Shown here in pieces: positions 62,630-64,000 of a stretch of DNA of 64,000 bases. Source of the stretch: Tahibacter soli (GTDB lineage Bacteria; Pseudomonadota; Gammaproteobacteria; Xanthomonadales; Rhodanobacteraceae). Positions within the stretch are counted from its first letter, which is position 1; every line of letters begins with the position of its first letter. The stretch covers positions 434,001 through 498,000 of the forward strand of contig NZ_JAOVZO020000020.1 in the NCBI RefSeq assembly GCF_025717065.2, in the 5' to 3' direction. The notes beneath the pieces are model-generated. The model worked only from the letters and a program-made list of their open reading frames with translations, ran no database searches and was not told where the DNA came from. The position numbers and the translations under genes were made by a program.

Positions 62630-62661
62630 GCGAACGGCGCGGTTGCTGCCACGCCGTTCGC
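62630..62661 (+). repeat. 10-bp inverted repeat in the symE-like leader
   Basis: GCGAACGGCG (62630-62639) pairs with CGCCGTTCGC (62652-62661) around a 12-base loop, about 20 bp before the TGGAG ribosome binding site. It could affect initiation of the toxin message. Confidence 0.55.
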
Positions 62662-62694
62662 TAACCACAAGGCCACTTACTGGAGTAAGTCCCC

Positions 62695-62916
62695 ATGGCT
62701 AAGCGCAAGAGTACCTCCGCTGCAACGCACGCCACACCGTCCGCCAAGCGCACGCGTTCGAATCCGTCGCCGTATTCCCAGGCCGTCGTTTTCGACGAAC
62801 GCGAAATCCCCTACATCCGCCTCCGCGGCTTCTGGCTCGCCGCCGCCGGGTTCGAACCCGCCGATGACCTCAAGGTCGCCGTCTCGAAAGGCCGCATCGT
62901 CGTCACTCGCCGCTAG
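62695..62916 (+). CDS. SymE-family toxin-like protein
   Basis: The 73-residue product has a basic, Ser/Thr-rich start and a C-terminal SymE domain: IPYIRLRGFWLAAAGFEPAD, then DLKVAVSKGRIVVTRR, close to the E. coli pattern IPAITLKGQWLEAAGF. SymE is an SOS-induced protein with an AbrB-derived fold that condenses DNA or acts on RNA, held down by the antisense RNA SymR. TGGAG lies 9 nt before ATG 62695. The long inverted repeats just upstream may be part of its RNA control. No LexA box was identified. It neighbours a restriction-like gene, as in E. coli. Confidence 0.85.
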   Translation: MAKRKSTSAATHATPSAKRTRSNPSPYSQAVVFDEREIPYIRLRGFWLAAAGFEPADDLKVAVSKGRIVVTRR

Positions 62917-62923
62917 CCCAACC

Positions 62924-62958
62924 GGCGAGGGCTCCGCTGCCGCGGGGCTCTCGCCTTT
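62924..62958 (+). terminator. Terminator of the symE-like gene
   Basis: GGCGAGGGCTCCGC pairs with GCGGGGCTCTCGCC (14 pairs, two of them G-U) around TGCC and is followed by TTT. It begins 7 bp after the stop codon. Confidence 0.75.
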
Positions 62959-63030
62959 CCGCCGCTCGCGGGGTCAAACCGTTGGGATTTTCAGTTCCCG
63001 CATCGCACGGCACAGCGCCCGATCAGGGAC

Positions 63031-63453
63031 TCAAACCGAGACCGGCGCATGGCCCGCATGCCGCGCAGGATCGACGACGGCGCACCGCAGATAGCCGCGC
63101 GTCGAGAAGCGCATCAAGCCATCAGCTCCGCCTGTCGTTGCGAACGACAAGGCATACGCGCCGCGCGCAAGGTGTTCCAGGTGCAGCTCGCGGCAATGCG
63201 TGTGCAACGACGCGAGGCCGCCGTCGGCTTCTCGCCGAAGATCGATGCCCGTCGAATCCTCGCCGTCCACGGTGACATCGATCGACCCTTTGCGGCTCGT
63301 CCACAGGCGCAGCACGGTGATGTCCGATGCGGAGGACGTCAGCGTCATGTCATAGCAGGCTTCGCCGCTTCGGACGATGCCAAGCCCGACCCCGTGCGCC
63401 ACGCATTCGTCGATGTCGCGGCTGTTCGAAAACGTCGTGATTTCTGTGGTCAT
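63031..63453 (-). CDS. Hypothetical protein
   Basis: A 140-residue product from ATG 63453 (MTTEITTFSNSRDIDECVAH). It appears to be a compact beta-rich domain (ITVLRLWTSRKGSIDVTVDG, YALSFATTGGADGLMRFSTR) with Cys and His residues, and no signal peptide or known motif. Its ATG overlaps the TGA of a 53-codon frame upstream (63450-63611) in the ATGA fashion, which suggests both belong to one operon. No function can be assigned. Confidence 0.6.
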   Translation of the reverse strand: MTTEITTFSNSRDIDECVAHGVGLGIVRSGEACYDMTLTSSASDITVLRLWTSRKGSIDVTVDGEDSTGIDLRREADGGLASLHTHCRELHLEHLARGAYALSFATTGGADGLMRFSTRGYLRCAVVDPARHAGHAPVSV

Positions 63454-63611
63454 CGGGTCTTGATCATGATCGGGTCGCCGGCCGTCGCGAGTAGCGCGTC
63501 GTCGGGCGGTAGGTCGCTGAGAATTTCCCGGCCGCCGACCCTGCGGGAGAATGCTTCCAGGTCGTCGGCCGTGAGTGCGGTGCTTTCCGGGCATTGGACG
63601 CTTGGCGGGTT
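63450..63611 (-). pseudogene. Start-less 53-codon frame coupled to the hypothetical gene
   Basis: The frame read just upstream of 63453 (QCPESTALTADDLEAFSRRV, GGREILSDLPPDDALLATAG, DPIMIKTR) has the amino-acid mix of a real protein and ends in an ATGA overlap with the next gene. It has no ATG, GTG or TTG start, and a stop lies just upstream. The tandem array begins 60 bp further on. I read it as the 3' remnant of a gene whose 5' end was lost, possibly with arrival or growth of the repeat. Confidence 0.4.
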
Positions 63612-63670
63612 TCACAATGCGCCAAAACGCCGTCGCCCAATAATACGGTCATTGAAGGTCGCTGCCGGGC

Positions 63671-63974
63671 GGCTTCGTGGACACCCGGCTTCGTGGACAC
63701 CCGGCTTCGTGGACACCCGGCTTCGTGGACACCCGGCTTCGTGGACACCCGGCTTCGTGGACACCCGGCTTCGTGGACACCCGGCTTCGTGGACACCCGG
63801 CTTCGTGGACACCCGGCTTCGTGGACACCCGGCTTCGTGGACACCCGGCTTCGTGGACACCCGGCTTCGTGGACACCCGGCTTCGTGGACACCCGGCTTC
63901 GTGGACACCCGGCTTCGTGGACACCCGGCTTCGTGGACACCCGGCTTCGTGGACACCCGGCTTCGTGGACACCC
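63671..63974. repeat. Tandem array, 19 perfect copies of a 16-bp unit
   Basis: The unit GGCTTCGTGGACACCC is repeated without change across 304 bp (19 x 16). Because 16 is not a multiple of three, each strand's three frames cycle through the same 16-residue period. On the minus strand all three frames are open (VSTKPGVHEAGCPRSR and shifts of it). There are no spacers, so it is not a CRISPR array. Perfect identity points to very recent expansion or active copying. Confidence 0.97.
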
Positions 63975-64000
63975 AAAAAGCTCGCAGCATCGAGCGCAAT
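63959..64000. repeat. Dispersed repeat, copy fused to the tandem array
   Basis: The last tandem unit plus AAAAAGCTCGCAGCATC and GCGCAAT matches 62438-62479 (38 of 42 positions). The element continues past the window edge. In the other copy the corresponding next sequence is the long inverted repeat, so the full element may be unit(s) + linker + inverted repeat. Confidence 0.8.

Larger units (their letters stand above)
62359..62694. other. Divergent region between defence gene and symE-like gene
   Basis: These 336 bp hold a possible -10 for the defence gene (TATACT on the minus strand, 62434-62429), one copy of a dispersed repeat (62438-62479), a long nested inverted repeat (62484-62610) and a 10-bp inverted repeat (62630-62661) next to the symE-like ribosome binding site. 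No protein gene was recognised. Confidence 0.6.

Noticed and set aside
63671-63974. Possible CRISPR array
   Set aside because: Units are directly adjacent without spacers and are only 16 bp long, and there are no cas genes.

Overview
The window is GC-rich DNA from a gammaproteobacterium, most likely of the Lysobacterales (Xanthomonadales). The case rests on the housekeeping block ffh / rpsP-rimM-trmD-rplS next to htpG and hslR, a ypjD-type ccsA-like gene divergent from ffh, and Mfd, MutS and RapA of gammaproteobacterial type. Several large secreted proteins and a diguanylate cyclase with a periplasmic propeller also fit that order. No rRNA or tRNA gene was recognised. The genus cannot be fixed from the sequence alone.

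Layout. 1-3133 (minus): a secreted repeat-rich helical protein cut by the window edge, and an S1-type serine protease upstream of it. 3610-6240: mutS. 6414-16690 (plus): a cell-surface locus. It holds a small secreted protein with four near-identical repeats, a small secreted Cys-containing protein, a CsgG/HfaB-like lipoprotein fused to a DUF4384-like domain, another small secreted protein, an ECF sigma factor with its anti-sigma factor, an OmpA-family protein, a 1105-residue Ig-repeat autotransporter and a caspase-family lipoprotein. I read the first part as a curli-like export system with a candidate amyloid subunit. 16789-25440: a VOC protein, a TPR/O-GlcNAc-transferase-like glycosyltransferase coupled to hslR, htpG, rplS-trmD-rimM-rpsP and ffh. 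25567-31652: a ypjD-like gene, a PilZ protein, a GNAT acetyltransferase, mfd and a cupin. 31662-36830: two paralogous secreted DUF5648-like proteins and a secreted LTD-PPC-endonuclease I. 36881-42823: a LAB_N membrane protein, a lectin-decorated Cry-toxin-like protein with a histone-H1-like tail, four hairpins in a row, and rapA.

43021-50505 looks more accessory: a spermidine-synthase-like methyltransferase, two uncharacterised genes divergent from a small XRE regulator across an AT-rich operator region, then SulP-like permease / malic enzyme / SulP-STAS transporter, probably a C4-dicarboxylate uptake and decarboxylation module. 50654-59018 holds a 3-hydroxybutyrate-oligomer hydrolase, an orphan LuxR-type response regulator, a winged-helix/TPR regulator, a serine hydrolase and a GGDEF sensor protein.

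59060-64000 is visibly lower in GC and looks imported. It has a roughly 1100-residue protein with an Mrr-like nuclease motif near its N terminus, split by a frameshift exactly in an A8 run, and a SymE-family toxin gene preceded by long inverted repeats. It also has two copies of a dispersed repeat, one of which carries a perfect 19 x 16-bp tandem array. SymE beside restriction-type genes recalls the E. coli immigration control region, so this end of the window is a candidate defence island.
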